DNA of 64,000 nt from Cryomorpha ignava (GTDB taxonomy: Bacteria; Bacteroidota; Bacteroidia; Flavobacteriales_D; Cryomorphaceae): the NCBI RefSeq assembly GCF_010686655.1, contig NZ_JAAGVY010000011.1, positions 1 to 64,000 on the forward strand, read 5' to 3'. Positions 55,835-64,000 of the stretch are shown here, one piece after another. The position numbers were made by a program, and so were the translations under genes. Numbering within the stretch: position 1 is the stretch's first letter; each line of letters starts with the position of its first letter. Under the pieces are notes generated by a model, which worked only from the letters and a program-made list of their open reading frames with translations, was not told the DNA's origin and ran no database searches.

Positions 55835-56305
55835 ATGAGAAGAAAGACCGCTAAAAAGCGAATAACGCTGCCAGATCCGAAGTTTAACGAGATCATTGTT
55901 ACCAAGTTTGTAAACAATATGATGCTTTCAGGTAAGAAAAACCTGGCGTACAATATTTTTTACGATGCTATCGCTATAGTTGATGAAAAAAGCGAAGATA
56001 CTACAGGATTGGATGTCTGGAAAAAAGCCCTGGCAAACGTTACTCCGGCCGTAGAGGTTAAGAGTCGCCGTGTAGGTGGTGCTACTTTTCAAATTCCACA
56101 ACCGGTACGCGAAAATCGCAAAATGGCTATATCTATGCAATGGCTGATAGGCTATTCGCGGAAGCGCAATGAAAAAACAATGAGCCAGAGATTGGCTTAT
56201 GAAATTATTGCCGCTGCAAAAGAAGAAGGTGCTGCCTTTAAGAAAAAAGAAGATACCCATAGAATGGCTGAAGCAAACAGAGCTTTCTCTCATTTTAGAT
56301 TCTAA
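55835..56305 (+). CDS. rpsG: 30S ribosomal protein S7
   Basis: This 156-residue protein binds the 3' domain of 16S rRNA and starts 30S head assembly. The N terminus [19 protein letters not shown], then [25 protein letters not shown] and the helix [20 protein letters not shown] are typical. The length is that of bacterial S7 without the longer E. coli K-12 tail. It sits between rpsL and fusA with short gaps. Confidence 0.98.
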   Translation: MRRKTAKKRITLPDPKFNEIIVTKFVNNMMLSGKKNLAYNIFYDAIAIVDEKSEDTTGLDVWKKALANVTPAVEVKSRRVGGATFQIPQPVRENRKMAISMQWLIGYSRKRNEKTMSQRLAYEIIAAAKEEGAAFKKKEDTHRMAEANRAFSHFRF

Positions 56306-56333
56306 ATAAAAGGATCAGTAAAGAAATATTACA

Positions 56334-58442
56334 ATGGCTAGAAGAGATTTAAAATTTACAAGAAACATCGGTATTGCTGCCCACATTGATGCGGGTAAGA
56401 CTACAACTACCGAGCGTATTCTATATTATGGAGGTGTGAGCCACAAAATAGGAGAGGTGCACGATGGTGCCGCTACTATGGACTGGATGGCGCAGGAGCA
56501 GGAGCGTGGTATTACCATTACTTCGGCAGCGACTACCCTTGACTGGTTGTACCGTGGGCAATTGTACCACGTTAACGTTATTGATACCCCCGGCCACGTT
56601 GATTTTACCGTTGAGGTAAACAGATCGCTACGTGTGCTTGATGGGTTGGTTTTTCTTTTTAGTGCTGTTGATGGTGTAGAGCCACAATCTGAAACTAACT
56701 GGAGACTTGCCAACAACTATAATGTACCACGTCTTGGATTCGTTAATAAAATGGATCGCTCCGGTGCCGACTTTTTGAAAGTTTGCCAGGAGGTTAGAGA
56801 TATGCTGGGCAGCCACGCAGTAGCGCTTCAAATTCCAATTGGAACTGAAGACGATTTTAGAGGTGTTGTTGATTTGATCAACTTCCGTGGAATTGTTTGG
56901 AATACAGAAGATTTGGGTATGACCTTTGAAACGGTTGATATCCCTGATGAGATAATGGAGGAAGCAAAAGAGCACCGCGAGAAATTGCTTGAGGCTGTTG
57001 CTGAATTTGATGATACGTTGATGGAGAAGTATTTTGAAGATCCGGAGTCGCTTACTGAGCGCGAGGTTCTTGATGCTTTACGCGCAGCGGTAATCACCGG
57101 GAAAGTTGTTCCGATGATGTGTGGTTCTTCATTTAAGAACAAAGGTGTACAGGCGATGCTTGATATGGTTATGGAATTGCTTCCATCGCCTGTGGATGTT
57201 GAAGCGATTATAGGAGTTAATCCTGACACTGAGATGGAAGAAAAAAGAAAGCCGGGTCTTGATGAACCGTTTGCAGCATTGGCATTTAAAATTGCTACCG
57301 ATCCATTTGTAGGTCGTCTATGCTTTACACGTGTTTATTCTGGTACACTTGATTCAGGTTCGTATGTATTGAATACGCGCACCGGAAGAAAAGAGCGTAT
57401 TTCGCGTATTTTCCAGATGCACGCCAACAAACAAAAACAAGTTGATTCACTAGGTGCCGGAGATATAGGTGCATTGGTTGGATTTAAAGATATTAAAACG
57501 GGAGATACCCTTTGCGACGAGAAACACCCAATTGTGCTTGAGTCAATGGATTTCCCAGAGCCGGTAATCGGATTGGCCATTGAGCCAAAAACACAAGCTG
57601 ACCTTGACCGTCTTGGTGTAGGTTTGGCTAAGCTTGCCGAGGAAGATCCAACATTCAAGGTACATACTGACGAGGATTCTGGTCAGACAGTTATTAGCGG
57701 AATGGGTGAGCTTCACTTAGATATTCTTATCGACCGATTGCGTCGTGAGTTTAAGGTAGAAGTTAATCAGGGAGCTCCACAGGTATCTTATAAAGAAACT
57801 ATTACCGGTACTGTAGATCACCGTGAGACTTACAAGAAACAAACGGGTGGTCGTGGTAAATTTGCCGATATTCTGGTTACAATAGAGCCAGGCGATCCGG
57901 AGAAACCAGGATTGATTTTCGAGAACGTAATTAAAGGTGGAAACATTCCGCGTGAATTTGTTCCTTCGATTGAGAAAGGATTTAGAGAAGCAATGGCAAA
58001 CGGTGTTTTGGCCGGTTACCCAGTAGATTCTTTGAAAGTAACACTACGCGATGGTTCATTCCACGCGGTCGATTCAGACCAGTTGTCGTTTGAGCTTGCA
58101 GCCAAATTGGCTTATCGTACAGCATTGCCTAAAGCGAAGCCTGTACTTCTTGAGCCGATCATGAAAATAGAAGTATTAACTCCCGAGGAAAATATGGGTG
58201 ACATCGTAGGTGACCTTAACCGACGTCGCGGAGTAATGGAAGGAATGGGCGACCGTTCCGGAGCAAAAGTTATCAAAGCCAAAGTTCCACTTTCGGAGAT
58301 GTTTGGTTATGTAACACAGTTGAGAACAATGTCTTCTGGCCGTGCTACATCTACAATGGAATTTTCGCATTTCGCGGAAGCGCCAAAAGGTGTACAGGAA
58401 GAAGTTATTGCAAAAGTTAAAGGTAAAAAATTAGAAGCGTAA
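56334..58442 (+). CDS. fusA: Translation elongation factor G
   Basis: This 702-residue GTPase drives translocation. Visible are G1 [11 protein letters not shown] (15-25), the switch I threonine region [12 protein letters not shown]3 DTPGHVDF, and G4 NKMD near 140. Domain IV ([17 protein letters not shown]) and the C-terminal domain V ([27 protein letters not shown]) follow. It has full length without gaps. It is followed by rpsJ after 18 bp; there is no tuf gene between, as is usual in Bacteroidota. Confidence 0.98.
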   Translation: MARRDLKFTRNIGIAAHIDAGKTTTTERILYYGGVSHKIGEVHDGAATMDWMAQEQERGITITSAATTLDWLYRGQLYHVNVIDTPGHVDFTVEVNRSLRVLDGLVFLFSAVDGVEPQSETNWRLANNYNVPRLGFVNKMDRSGADFLKVCQEVRDMLGSHAVALQIPIGTEDDFRGVVDLINFRGIVWNTEDLGMTFETVDIPDEIMEEAKEHREKLLEAVAEFDDTLMEKYFEDPESLTEREVLDALRAAVITGKVVPMMCGSSFKNKGVQAMLDMVMELLPSPVDVEAIIGVNPDTEMEEKRKPGLDEPFAALAFKIATDPFVGRLCFTRVYSGTLDSGSYVLNTRTGRKERISRIFQMHANKQKQVDSLGAGDIGALVGFKDIKTGDTLCDEKHPIVLESMDFPEPVIGLAIEPKTQADLDRLGVGLAKLAEEDPTFKVHTDEDSGQTVISGMGELHLDILIDRLRREFKVEVNQGAPQVSYKETITGTVDHRETYKKQTGGRGKFADILVTIEPGDPEKPGLIFENVIKGGNIPREFVPSIEKGFREAMANGVLAGYPVDSLKVTLRDGSFHAVDSDQLSFELAAKLAYRTALPKAKPVLLEPIMKIEVLTPEENMGDIVGDLNRRRGVMEGMGDRSGAKVIKAKVPLSEMFGYVTQLRTMSSGRATSTMEFSHFAEAPKGVQEEVIAKVKGKKLEA

Positions 58443-58460
58443 CAAGCAGCATTCATAACG

Positions 58461-58766
58461 ATGAGTCAAAAAATTCGCATCAAGTTAAAGTCATACGATC
58501 ACAATCTCGTTGACAAATCAGCAGAGAAGATTGTTAAGACAGTTAAGACTACCGGAGCGGTAGTGAGTGGTCCAATTCCATTGCCTACTCACAAACGTAT
58601 TTACACGGTACTTCGTTCACCACACGTGAACAAGAAATCGAGAGAACAATTTGAGCTTTGCGCCTACAAGCGACTGCTCGATATTTACAGTTCCTCTTCA
58701 AAAACGGTTGATGCTCTAATGAGATTAGAGTTACCAAGCGGTGTAGAAGTTGAAATTAAAGTTTGA
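58461..58766 (+). CDS. rpsJ: 30S ribosomal protein S10
   Basis: This 101-residue protein is S10 of the 30S head; in E. coli it also works as NusE in antitermination. Conserved segments are [45 protein letters not shown] and RLLDIYSSS. It follows fusA directly, so the str and S10 gene groups are joined in one run. Confidence 0.98.
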   Translation: MSQKIRIKLKSYDHNLVDKSAEKIVKTVKTTGAVVSGPIPLPTHKRIYTVLRSPHVNKKSREQFELCAYKRLLDIYSSSSKTVDALMRLELPSGVEVEIKV

Positions 58767-58784
58767 TAGAATAAAAACAAGAAA

Positions 58785-59405
58785 ATGCCAGGTTTAATAG
58801 GTAAAAAAATCGGAATGACCAGCACGTACGATGCGGATGGAAAAAACATCCCTTGTACGATTATACAGGCTGGTCCTTGTGTAGTTACACAAGTGAAGAC
58901 CGAAGCCAAGGATGGCTATAGAGCTATCCAATTGGGTTTCGGCGAAAGGAAGGAGAAAAATACTCCCGCTCCACTAAAAGGGCATTTCAAGAAAGCTAAG
59001 ACTACCCCCAAGCAACGACTAGCCGAGTTTACAGGCTACGCGGAAGACTTGACACTTGGCGATGAAGTGAATGTTGAAATCTTTGTAGAAGGTGAATACA
59101 TTGACGTCGTTGGCAAAACAAAGGGTAAAGGTTTTCAAGGCGTTATAAAACGTCATGGCTTTGCAGGAGTAGGACAAGCAACTCACGGACAGCACAACAG
59201 GGGGAGAGCGCCAGGATCTATCGGTGCGGCATCTTATCCAGCACGTGTATTTAAAGGAATGCGCATGGGCGGACAAATGGGAAATACCCAAGTTACTTTG
59301 GAGAACATCCAGGTAGTGAAGGTACTTGCCGATCAGTCTTTGCTTATTGTAAAGGGTTCTGTACCCGGTCCTAAAGGTTCGTTTCTAATCTTAGAGAAAA
59401 ACTAA
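58785..59405 (+). CDS. rplC: 50S ribosomal protein L3
   Basis: This 206-residue protein lies near the peptidyl transferase centre. It begins [20 protein letters not shown]. The central loop [18 protein letters not shown] and [20 protein letters not shown], and the end [15 protein letters not shown], are conserved. The stop codon is directly followed by the rplD ATG. Confidence 0.98.
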   Translation: MPGLIGKKIGMTSTYDADGKNIPCTIIQAGPCVVTQVKTEAKDGYRAIQLGFGERKEKNTPAPLKGHFKKAKTTPKQRLAEFTGYAEDLTLGDEVNVEIFVEGEYIDVVGKTKGKGFQGVIKRHGFAGVGQATHGQHNRGRAPGSIGAASYPARVFKGMRMGGQMGNTQVTLENIQVVKVLADQSLLIVKGSVPGPKGSFLILEKN

Positions 59406-60041
59406 ATGGAACTATCAGTATTAAATATAGAGGGCAAGGAAACCAAAAAGGTTAAGCTCAACGACGAAATCTTCGGTATTGAACCAAACGATCACGCCAT
59501 TTATTTGGATGTGAAGCAGTATGGAGCCAATAACCGTCAGGGTACACACAAAGCGAAAGAGCGAAGTGAAGTAAAAGGAAGTACCCGAAAGATTAAGAAA
59601 CAAAAAGGAACAGGTACTGCACGTGCCGGCGATATCAAAAACCCGTTGTTTAGAGGTGGAGGTAGAGTTTTTGGTCCACGACCAAGAGACTACAGCTTCA
59701 AGCTAAATAAAAAGGTAAAGATTCTAGCCCGCAAATCGGCTCTTAGTTACAAAGCTAAAGACGGTCAAATCGTGGTTGTTGAAGACATCAAAATGGATGT
59801 TGCGAAGACTTCAAAATACCTTTCAATCATGAATGCATTAAAAGTTGCTGATCAAAAACCACTTTTAGTGTTGAGTGAGAAGGATAATATATTATCTTTG
59901 TCCTCCCGAAATTGCCAGGGGCATAAAGTAGTGCAGGCTAGCGATTTGTGTACATATGATATTTTACGTCATAAATCACTTATCATTTCTGAAAGCGCTT
60001 TACCGGTAATTGAGAGCACATTAAACAGATTTAACAAATGA
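59406..60041 (+). CDS. rplD: 50S ribosomal protein L4
   Basis: This 211-residue protein lines the exit tunnel with its long loop (KERSEVKGSTRKIKKQKGTG and RGGGRVFGPRPRDYSFKLNKK). In E. coli L4 also represses its own operon; nothing in this sequence tells whether that holds here. The start joins the rplC stop without a gap, and the end overlaps rplW by 4 bp. Confidence 0.97.
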   Translation: MELSVLNIEGKETKKVKLNDEIFGIEPNDHAIYLDVKQYGANNRQGTHKAKERSEVKGSTRKIKKQKGTGTARAGDIKNPLFRGGGRVFGPRPRDYSFKLNKKVKILARKSALSYKAKDGQIVVVEDIKMDVAKTSKYLSIMNALKVADQKPLLVLSEKDNILSLSSRNCQGHKVVQASDLCTYDILRHKSLIISESALPVIESTLNRFNK

Positions 60042-60331
60042 GCCAGATAGTAATTAAGCCAATAATCACCGAAAAGATGACGGCTACTACCGAAGACATG
60101 AACCGATACGGTTTTATTGTTAAGAATGATGCGAATAAGATTCAAATCAAGGATGCGGTAGAAAAGCTATACGGTGTAAATGTTGAGAAAGTGTGGACAA
60201 TGCGCTACGCCGGAAAATCGAAAAGCCGTTTTACAAAAACAGGACTTATAACAGGTAAGAGTGGAGCCTACAAGAAAGCGATGATAAGCATCGCAGATGG
60301 CGAAACGATTGATCTTTACAGTAATATTTAA
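60038..60331 (+). CDS. rplW: 50S ribosomal protein L23
   Basis: This 97-residue protein lies at the tunnel exit and docks trigger factor and SRP. It starts [48 protein letters not shown] is typical. The ATG overlaps the rplD stop codon (ATGA), and rplB follows after 11 bp. Confidence 0.97.
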   Translation: MSQIVIKPIITEKMTATTEDMNRYGFIVKNDANKIQIKDAVEKLYGVNVEKVWTMRYAGKSKSRFTKTGLITGKSGAYKKAMISIADGETIDLYSNI

Positions 60332-60342
60332 ACCGAACAGTA

Positions 60343-61167
60343 ATGCCGGTAAGAAAACTCCGTCCAACGACACCAGGACAACGACATAAGATTCTGAGCA
60401 CGTTCTCAGAAATCACTACAGACAAACCTGAAAAGAGTCTTTTGGCTCCTATCAGCAAATCGGGTGGTAGAAATAACCAGGGACGCATGACAATGCGTTA
60501 TATTGGAGGTGGTCATAAAAGACGCTACCGTATAATAGACTTCAAGCGCGATAAGCATGGAGTAGATGCTACAGTAGAAACCGTAGAATACGATCCAAAC
60601 CGCACAGCGCGTATTGCATTGGTAAAATATACCGATGGTGAGAAACGCTATATCATTGCACCCGAAGGCATTAAAGTAGGCCAGACGATTCGCAGTGGCG
60701 AAGGGGTGAGTGTAGAAGTAGGAAACGCGATGTACCTAAGTGAAGTTCCTTTGGGAACGGTGGTACACAACGTTGAGATGCGACCCGCACAGGGTGGTGT
60801 TTTGGCTCGTGGTGCCGGCGCTTATGCTCAGCTTAACGCAAGAGACGGAAAGTATGCTACGCTTAAAATGCCATCTGGCGAGATCCGTATGGTATTGGTA
60901 ACGTGCATGGCAACTGTTGGAACCGTTTCAAACGGTGAGCATTCGCTAGAGCGTTCAGGTAAGGCAGGTAGAAGCCGTTGGTTAGGACGCCGTCCACGAG
61001 TACGTGGGGTTGTAATGAATCCGGTAGATCACCCAATGGGTGGTGGTGAAGGAAAGAATTCTGGTGGTCACCCACGCAGCAGAAACGGAATTCCGGCTAA
61101 AGGGTTTAAGACGCGCAACAAGAAAAAGGCGTCTAATAAGCACATTATTGAACGCAGAAAGAAATAA
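60343..61167 (+). CDS. rplB: 50S ribosomal protein L2
   Basis: This 274-residue protein is needed for subunit joining and peptidyl transfer. Conserved features are [19 protein letters not shown], the SH3-like middle part, and the C-terminal loop [14 protein letters not shown] with the functionally important histidine. The tail [16 protein letters not shown] is basic. It has full length. rpsS follows after 7 bp. Confidence 0.98.
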   Translation: MPVRKLRPTTPGQRHKILSTFSEITTDKPEKSLLAPISKSGGRNNQGRMTMRYIGGGHKRRYRIIDFKRDKHGVDATVETVEYDPNRTARIALVKYTDGEKRYIIAPEGIKVGQTIRSGEGVSVEVGNAMYLSEVPLGTVVHNVEMRPAQGGVLARGAGAYAQLNARDGKYATLKMPSGEIRMVLVTCMATVGTVSNGEHSLERSGKAGRSRWLGRRPRVRGVVMNPVDHPMGGGEGKNSGGHPRSRNGIPAKGFKTRNKKKASNKHIIERRKK

Positions 61168-61174
61168 TTGAGAA

Positions 61175-61453
61175 ATGAGCAGATCACTCAAAAAACCACC
61201 TTTCGTACACTACAAGCTTAATGCTAAAGTAGATGATGCACAGGCTAGCGGCAAGAAAACAGTAATCAAGACATGGTCACGCGCAAGCACGATCACTCCA
61301 GATTTTGTTGGAATGACAATAGCGGTACACAACGGAAATAAATTTATACCGGTTTATGTTACCGAGAATATGGTAGGACATAAACTAGGTGAGTTTTCAC
61401 CTACGCGGACCTTCCGCGGACACGCCGGTAACAAGAAAGATAAACGACGCTAA
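61175..61453 (+). CDS. rpsS: 30S ribosomal protein S19
   Basis: This 92-residue protein pairs with S13 in the 30S head. It starts [58 protein letters not shown] and the basic end are typical. It is followed by rplV after 31 bp, one of the longer gaps in this operon. Confidence 0.98.
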   Translation: MSRSLKKPPFVHYKLNAKVDDAQASGKKTVIKTWSRASTITPDFVGMTIAVHNGNKFIPVYVTENMVGHKLGEFSPTRTFRGHAGNKKDKRR

Positions 61454-61484
61454 ATGCCCGAAAAGGCTCGAAAATAAATAACCT

Positions 61485-61880
61485 ATGGGTTCGAGAAAGA
61501 AAATAGCAGCAGACAAAAGAAAAGAAGAGCGCAAACTTATCGCGATAGCGAAGTTGAACAATGTGCCTACTTCACCACGCAAAATGCGTCTGGTAGCAGA
61601 TGTAATACGTGGCGAAGAAGTACTAAAGTCGCTTAACATGCTTAAACACATGCCTCAAGATGCTGCGAAGAGATTAGAAAAGCTTGTACTGAGTGCATTA
61701 GCAAACTGGCAAGCCAAAAACGAGGATAAAAATGCCGATGAAGAAGGTTTGATCGTGAAGGAAATATTCGTTGACAGCGCCAGAATGCTGAAGCGACTAC
61801 GTCCGGCTCCACAAGGGCGTGCACACCGCATTCGCAAAAGATCAAATCACGTAACCATCATATTAGATAGCGCGAAATAA
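61485..61880 (+). CDS. rplV: 50S ribosomal protein L22
   Basis: This 131-residue protein has its tunnel-wall hairpin at the end ([22 protein letters not shown]). The body begins at [20 protein letters not shown], preceded by a basic N-terminal extension of about 25 residues ([17 protein letters not shown]), which is usual in Bacteroidota. The rpsC ATG follows after 2 bp. Confidence 0.97.
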   Translation: MGSRKKIAADKRKEERKLIAIAKLNNVPTSPRKMRLVADVIRGEEVLKSLNMLKHMPQDAAKRLEKLVLSALANWQAKNEDKNADEEGLIVKEIFVDSARMLKRLRPAPQGRAHRIRKRSNHVTIILDSAK

Positions 61881-61882
61881 TT

Positions 61883-62614
61883 ATGGGACAAAAGACCAAT
61901 CCAATAGGAAATAGATTAGGCTTTATCCGTGGCTGGGATTCAAACTGGTTCGGTGGAGACAAATACGCTGACAAATTAGTAGAAGACGATAAAATTCGTC
62001 AATACTTAAATGTTCGTTTGGCGAAAGCAAGCGTATCGAGAATAATCATTGAGCGCACACTAAAGCTGGTAACCGTTACCATTAAAACTGCACGTCCGGG
62101 AGTAATTATCGGTCGCGGAGGTACAGAGGTTGACAAGCTGAAGGAAGAGTTAAAGAAATTGACGAATAAAGAAGTTCAGATCAATATATTTGAAATCAAA
62201 CGTCCGGAGCTTGACGCCAAATTAGTGGCCGACAGTATTGCACGTCAGATAGAAGGTCGTATTTCTTTTCGTAGAGCGATAAAAATGTCTATTGCTTCGA
62301 CCATGCGAATGGGAGCTGAAGGAATTAAGGTACAGGTATCGGGCCGTTTAAACGGGGCTGAGATGGCACGTACTGAAGGATACAAAGAAGGTCGTATTCC
62401 ATTGCACACTTTTCGTGCAGATATAGACTACGCACTTACCGAGGCACATACTAAAATGGGTCGGATGGGTGTAAAAGTTTGGATTTGTTTGGGAGAGGTA
62501 TATGGCAAGCGCGATTTATCGCCAAATATTGAAACCGGCAAGACTCAGAGTGGAGCCCCTAAATCTCAGGGAGCAAGAAAACCACGCGGAGGCGGAAGCG
62601 GTAGAAGAAGATAA
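61883..62614 (+). CDS. rpsC: 30S ribosomal protein S3
   Basis: This 243-residue protein lies at the mRNA entry and takes part in helicase activity. Its KH domain shows [21 protein letters not shown]. The C-terminal domain begins [36 protein letters not shown] Gly/Arg-rich tail ([13 protein letters not shown]) closes the protein. The gap to rplP is 27 bp. Confidence 0.98.
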   Translation: MGQKTNPIGNRLGFIRGWDSNWFGGDKYADKLVEDDKIRQYLNVRLAKASVSRIIIERTLKLVTVTIKTARPGVIIGRGGTEVDKLKEELKKLTNKEVQINIFEIKRPELDAKLVADSIARQIEGRISFRRAIKMSIASTMRMGAEGIKVQVSGRLNGAEMARTEGYKEGRIPLHTFRADIDYALTEAHTKMGRMGVKVWICLGEVYGKRDLSPNIETGKTQSGAPKSQGARKPRGGGSGRRR

Positions 62615-62641
62615 TTAAGGAATTAGTATAATAATAGAGCG

Positions 62642-63064
62642 ATGTTACAGCCTAAAAGAACGAAATTCAGAAAAATGCAGAAAGGCCGCATGAAGGGTAA
62701 TGCTACCCGCGGTACAGCCATTTCTTTTGGATCATTCGGAATTAAGTCGATGGATGAATCCTTTATAACATCACGACAAATAGAAGCGGCCCGTATTGCG
62801 GTTACGCGTTATATGAAGCGTGAAGGGAAAGTATGGATACGCATTTTTCCAGACAAACCAATTACAGCGAAGCCTGCAGAGGTACGTATGGGTAAAGGTA
62901 AAGGAGCCCCAAGTCACTGGGTAGCTACAGTACGCCCGGGTCGTATGTTGTTTGAGTGCGATGGAGTTCCTGTAGCAATAGCTCAGGAGGCAATGCGCCT
63001 TGCAGCACAAAAACTACCTGTGAAAACCAAATTTGTAGTTCGTAGAGATTACGTAGAATCATAA
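62642..63064 (+). CDS. rplP: 50S ribosomal protein L16
   Basis: This 140-residue protein lies at the A-site and binds 23S rRNA. It starts [74 protein letters not shown] and the end [11 protein letters not shown] are typical. rpmC follows after 7 bp. Confidence 0.98.
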   Translation: MLQPKRTKFRKMQKGRMKGNATRGTAISFGSFGIKSMDESFITSRQIEAARIAVTRYMKREGKVWIRIFPDKPITAKPAEVRMGKGKGAPSHWVATVRPGRMLFECDGVPVAIAQEAMRLAAQKLPVKTKFVVRRDYVES

Positions 63065-63071
63065 TTACATT

Positions 63072-63269
63072 ATGAAAGCAAAAGAAATAGCAGATCTTAC
63101 TACAGCTGAGGTCAAAGAGAAAATTGAAATTGAGTCGGAAAGTTATAGCAAGATGCGCATGAACCACGAGGTGAGTGCTCTTGAGAATCCGGTTCAGATT
63201 AAAATGAAGCGTAGGGAAATTGCCCGTTTGAAAACGGAAATGCGCAAGCGCGAATTGTCAGAAAAATAA
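63072..63269 (+). CDS. rpmC: 50S ribosomal protein L29
   Basis: This 65-residue protein forms two helices at the tunnel exit. The sequence MKAKEIADLTTAEVKEKIE and the conserved end NPVQIKMKRREIARLKTEMRKRE identify it. It lies between rplP and rpsQ. Confidence 0.96.
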   Translation: MKAKEIADLTTAEVKEKIEIESESYSKMRMNHEVSALENPVQIKMKRREIARLKTEMRKRELSEK

Positions 63270-63287
63270 CAGATCTAGATTTATACC

Positions 63288-63545
63288 ATGTCTGAAAGAA
63301 ATTTAAGAAAACAACGTGTCGGAGTTGTTGCAAGCAACAAGATGGAGAAGTCTATTACAGTAGTAGTAGAACGCCGGATGAAACATGAGCTTTACGGTAA
63401 GTTTATGAAAAACACGTCAAAATTCGTAGCGCACGACGAAAAGAACGATTGCAATATAGGCGATACCGTTCGCATAATGGAAACGCGACCAATGAGCAAG
63501 CGCAAAAACTGGCGATTGGTTGAAATTATTGAAAGAGCTAAATAA
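63288..63545 (+). CDS. rpsQ: 30S ribosomal protein S17
   Basis: This 85-residue OB-fold protein starts [35 protein letters not shown], followed by [33 protein letters not shown], the S17 signature. rplN follows after 9 bp. Confidence 0.98.
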   Translation: MSERNLRKQRVGVVASNKMEKSITVVVERRMKHELYGKFMKNTSKFVAHDEKNDCNIGDTVRIMETRPMSKRKNWRLVEIIERAK

Positions 63546-63554
63546 TATTATAAG

Positions 63555-63923
63555 ATGATACAGCAAGAAAGCAGGCTGAAAGTTGCCGACAATAGTGGAG
63601 CCAAAGAAGTACTTTGTATTCGCGTGCTTGGAGGTACAAAACGCCGTTACGCTTCGATAGGCGACAAGATCGTTGTGTCGGTAAAAGGCGCGATGCCATC
63701 TGGAAACGTGAAGAAAGGAATGGTTTCAAAAGCCGTTGTAGTTCGCACCAGAAAAGAAGTGCGTCGTGCGGATGGTTCATACATCCGATTTGACGACAAC
63801 GCTGTGGTATTGCTAAATACAACAGGAGAAATGCGCGGAACGCGTATATTCGGCCCTGTGGCAAGAGAATTGCGCGATAAGCAATTTATGAAGATTGTTT
63901 CACTAGCCCCAGAGGTACTATAA
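63555..63923 (+). CDS. rplN: 50S ribosomal protein L14
   Basis: This 122-residue protein forms an intersubunit bridge and carries the silencing-factor site of Rsf[28 protein letters not shown] and [29 protein letters not shown] are conserved. The gap to the next gene is 20 bp. Confidence 0.98.
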   Translation: MIQQESRLKVADNSGAKEVLCIRVLGGTKRRYASIGDKIVVSVKGAMPSGNVKKGMVSKAVVVRTRKEVRRADGSYIRFDDNAVVLLNTTGEMRGTRIFGPVARELRDKQFMKIVSLAPEVL

Positions 63924-63943
63924 ATTTTCAAAGTTCGGAAAAG

Positions 63944-64000
63944 ATGAAAATTCACATCAAAAAAGACGATAACGTAGTAGTAACTGCCGGCGTTGCCAAA
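63944..64000 (+). CDS. rplX: 50S ribosomal protein L24, 5' part only
   Basis: The window ends after 19 codons starting MKIHIKKDDNVVVTAGVAK, which is the typical start of L24 (a KOW-domain protein initiating 50S assembly). Its place after rplN is the standard order. The partial length is due to the window edge, not to truncation. Confidence 0.9.
   Translation, partial: MKIHIKKDDNVVVTAGVAK

Overview
The window looks like a chromosomal segment of a Bacteroidota bacterium, probably of the order Flavobacteriales. Three things support this. First, the S12-S7-EF-G genes run directly into the S10-L3-L4-L23-L2-S19-L22-S3-L16-L29-S17-L14-L24 cluster with no tuf gene between. Second, two very large secreted proteins end in type IX secretion (T9SS) sorting domains. 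Third, the ribosomal operon is preceded by a textbook Bacteroidota promoter, TTG-N19-TAnnTTTG. I see no tRNA, rRNA or CRISPR array.

Layout. (1) 1-2459: a small fibronectin-III protein gene with its terminator, then about 1.6 kb without a convincing gene. (2) 2460-26388: a cell-surface polysaccharide locus. It has a tight plus-strand operon (WbqC-like, methyltransferase, NeuD-like acyltransferase, GT2, PhyH-like dioxygenase, beta-propeller protein), a WecE-type sugar aminotransferase, two polytopic membrane proteins, many GT2/GT4/GT61 glycosyltransferases, an SDR epimerase, FkbM and other methyltransferases, and a Wzm/Wzt-type ABC exporter. (3) 26405-29638: a LamG/PKD-rich T9SS protein. (4) 29639-33422: a tandem array of about 402-bp units full of GTAG-flanked hairpins, built around one intact IS200-like/RAYT transposase gene and ending in a decapitated gene. 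(5) 33427-41826: a methyltransferase, a compact nonulosonic-acid (sialic-acid-like) operon including a CBS-aminotransferase fusion, a GT-B-like protein, and a second Wzt-type ATPase without a permease. (6) 42373-48837: an MFS transporter, two membrane O-acyltransferases and an EptA-like phosphoethanolamine transferase, separated by repeat-rich spacers. (7) 49300-54673: a 1306-residue T9SS protein with a large internal duplication, and a lipoprotein. (8) 55445-64000: the ribosomal protein operon, running off the window end.

How it fits together. Regions 2, 5 and 6 together supply sugar-nucleotide synthesis (4-amino-4,6-dideoxy sugar; CMP-nonulosonate), glycosyl transfer, decoration (methyl, acyl, phosphoethanolamine) and ABC export of an O-antigen or capsule-like polymer. 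In several Bacteroidota such polymers are also the anchor for T9SS cargo, which fits the two T9SS proteins next door, although that link is inference.

Most unusual. The spacers carry many arrays of degenerate direct repeats that differ completely in sequence but share an exact 7-bp period (heptads). Several start at a stop codon, one lies in frame inside a glycosyltransferase gene, and one runs up to the ribosomal promoter region. The RAYT-centred 402-bp array shows compensatory base changes in two hairpins. An identical 75-bp direct repeat with a 20-bp palindrome flanks an acyltransferase gene.
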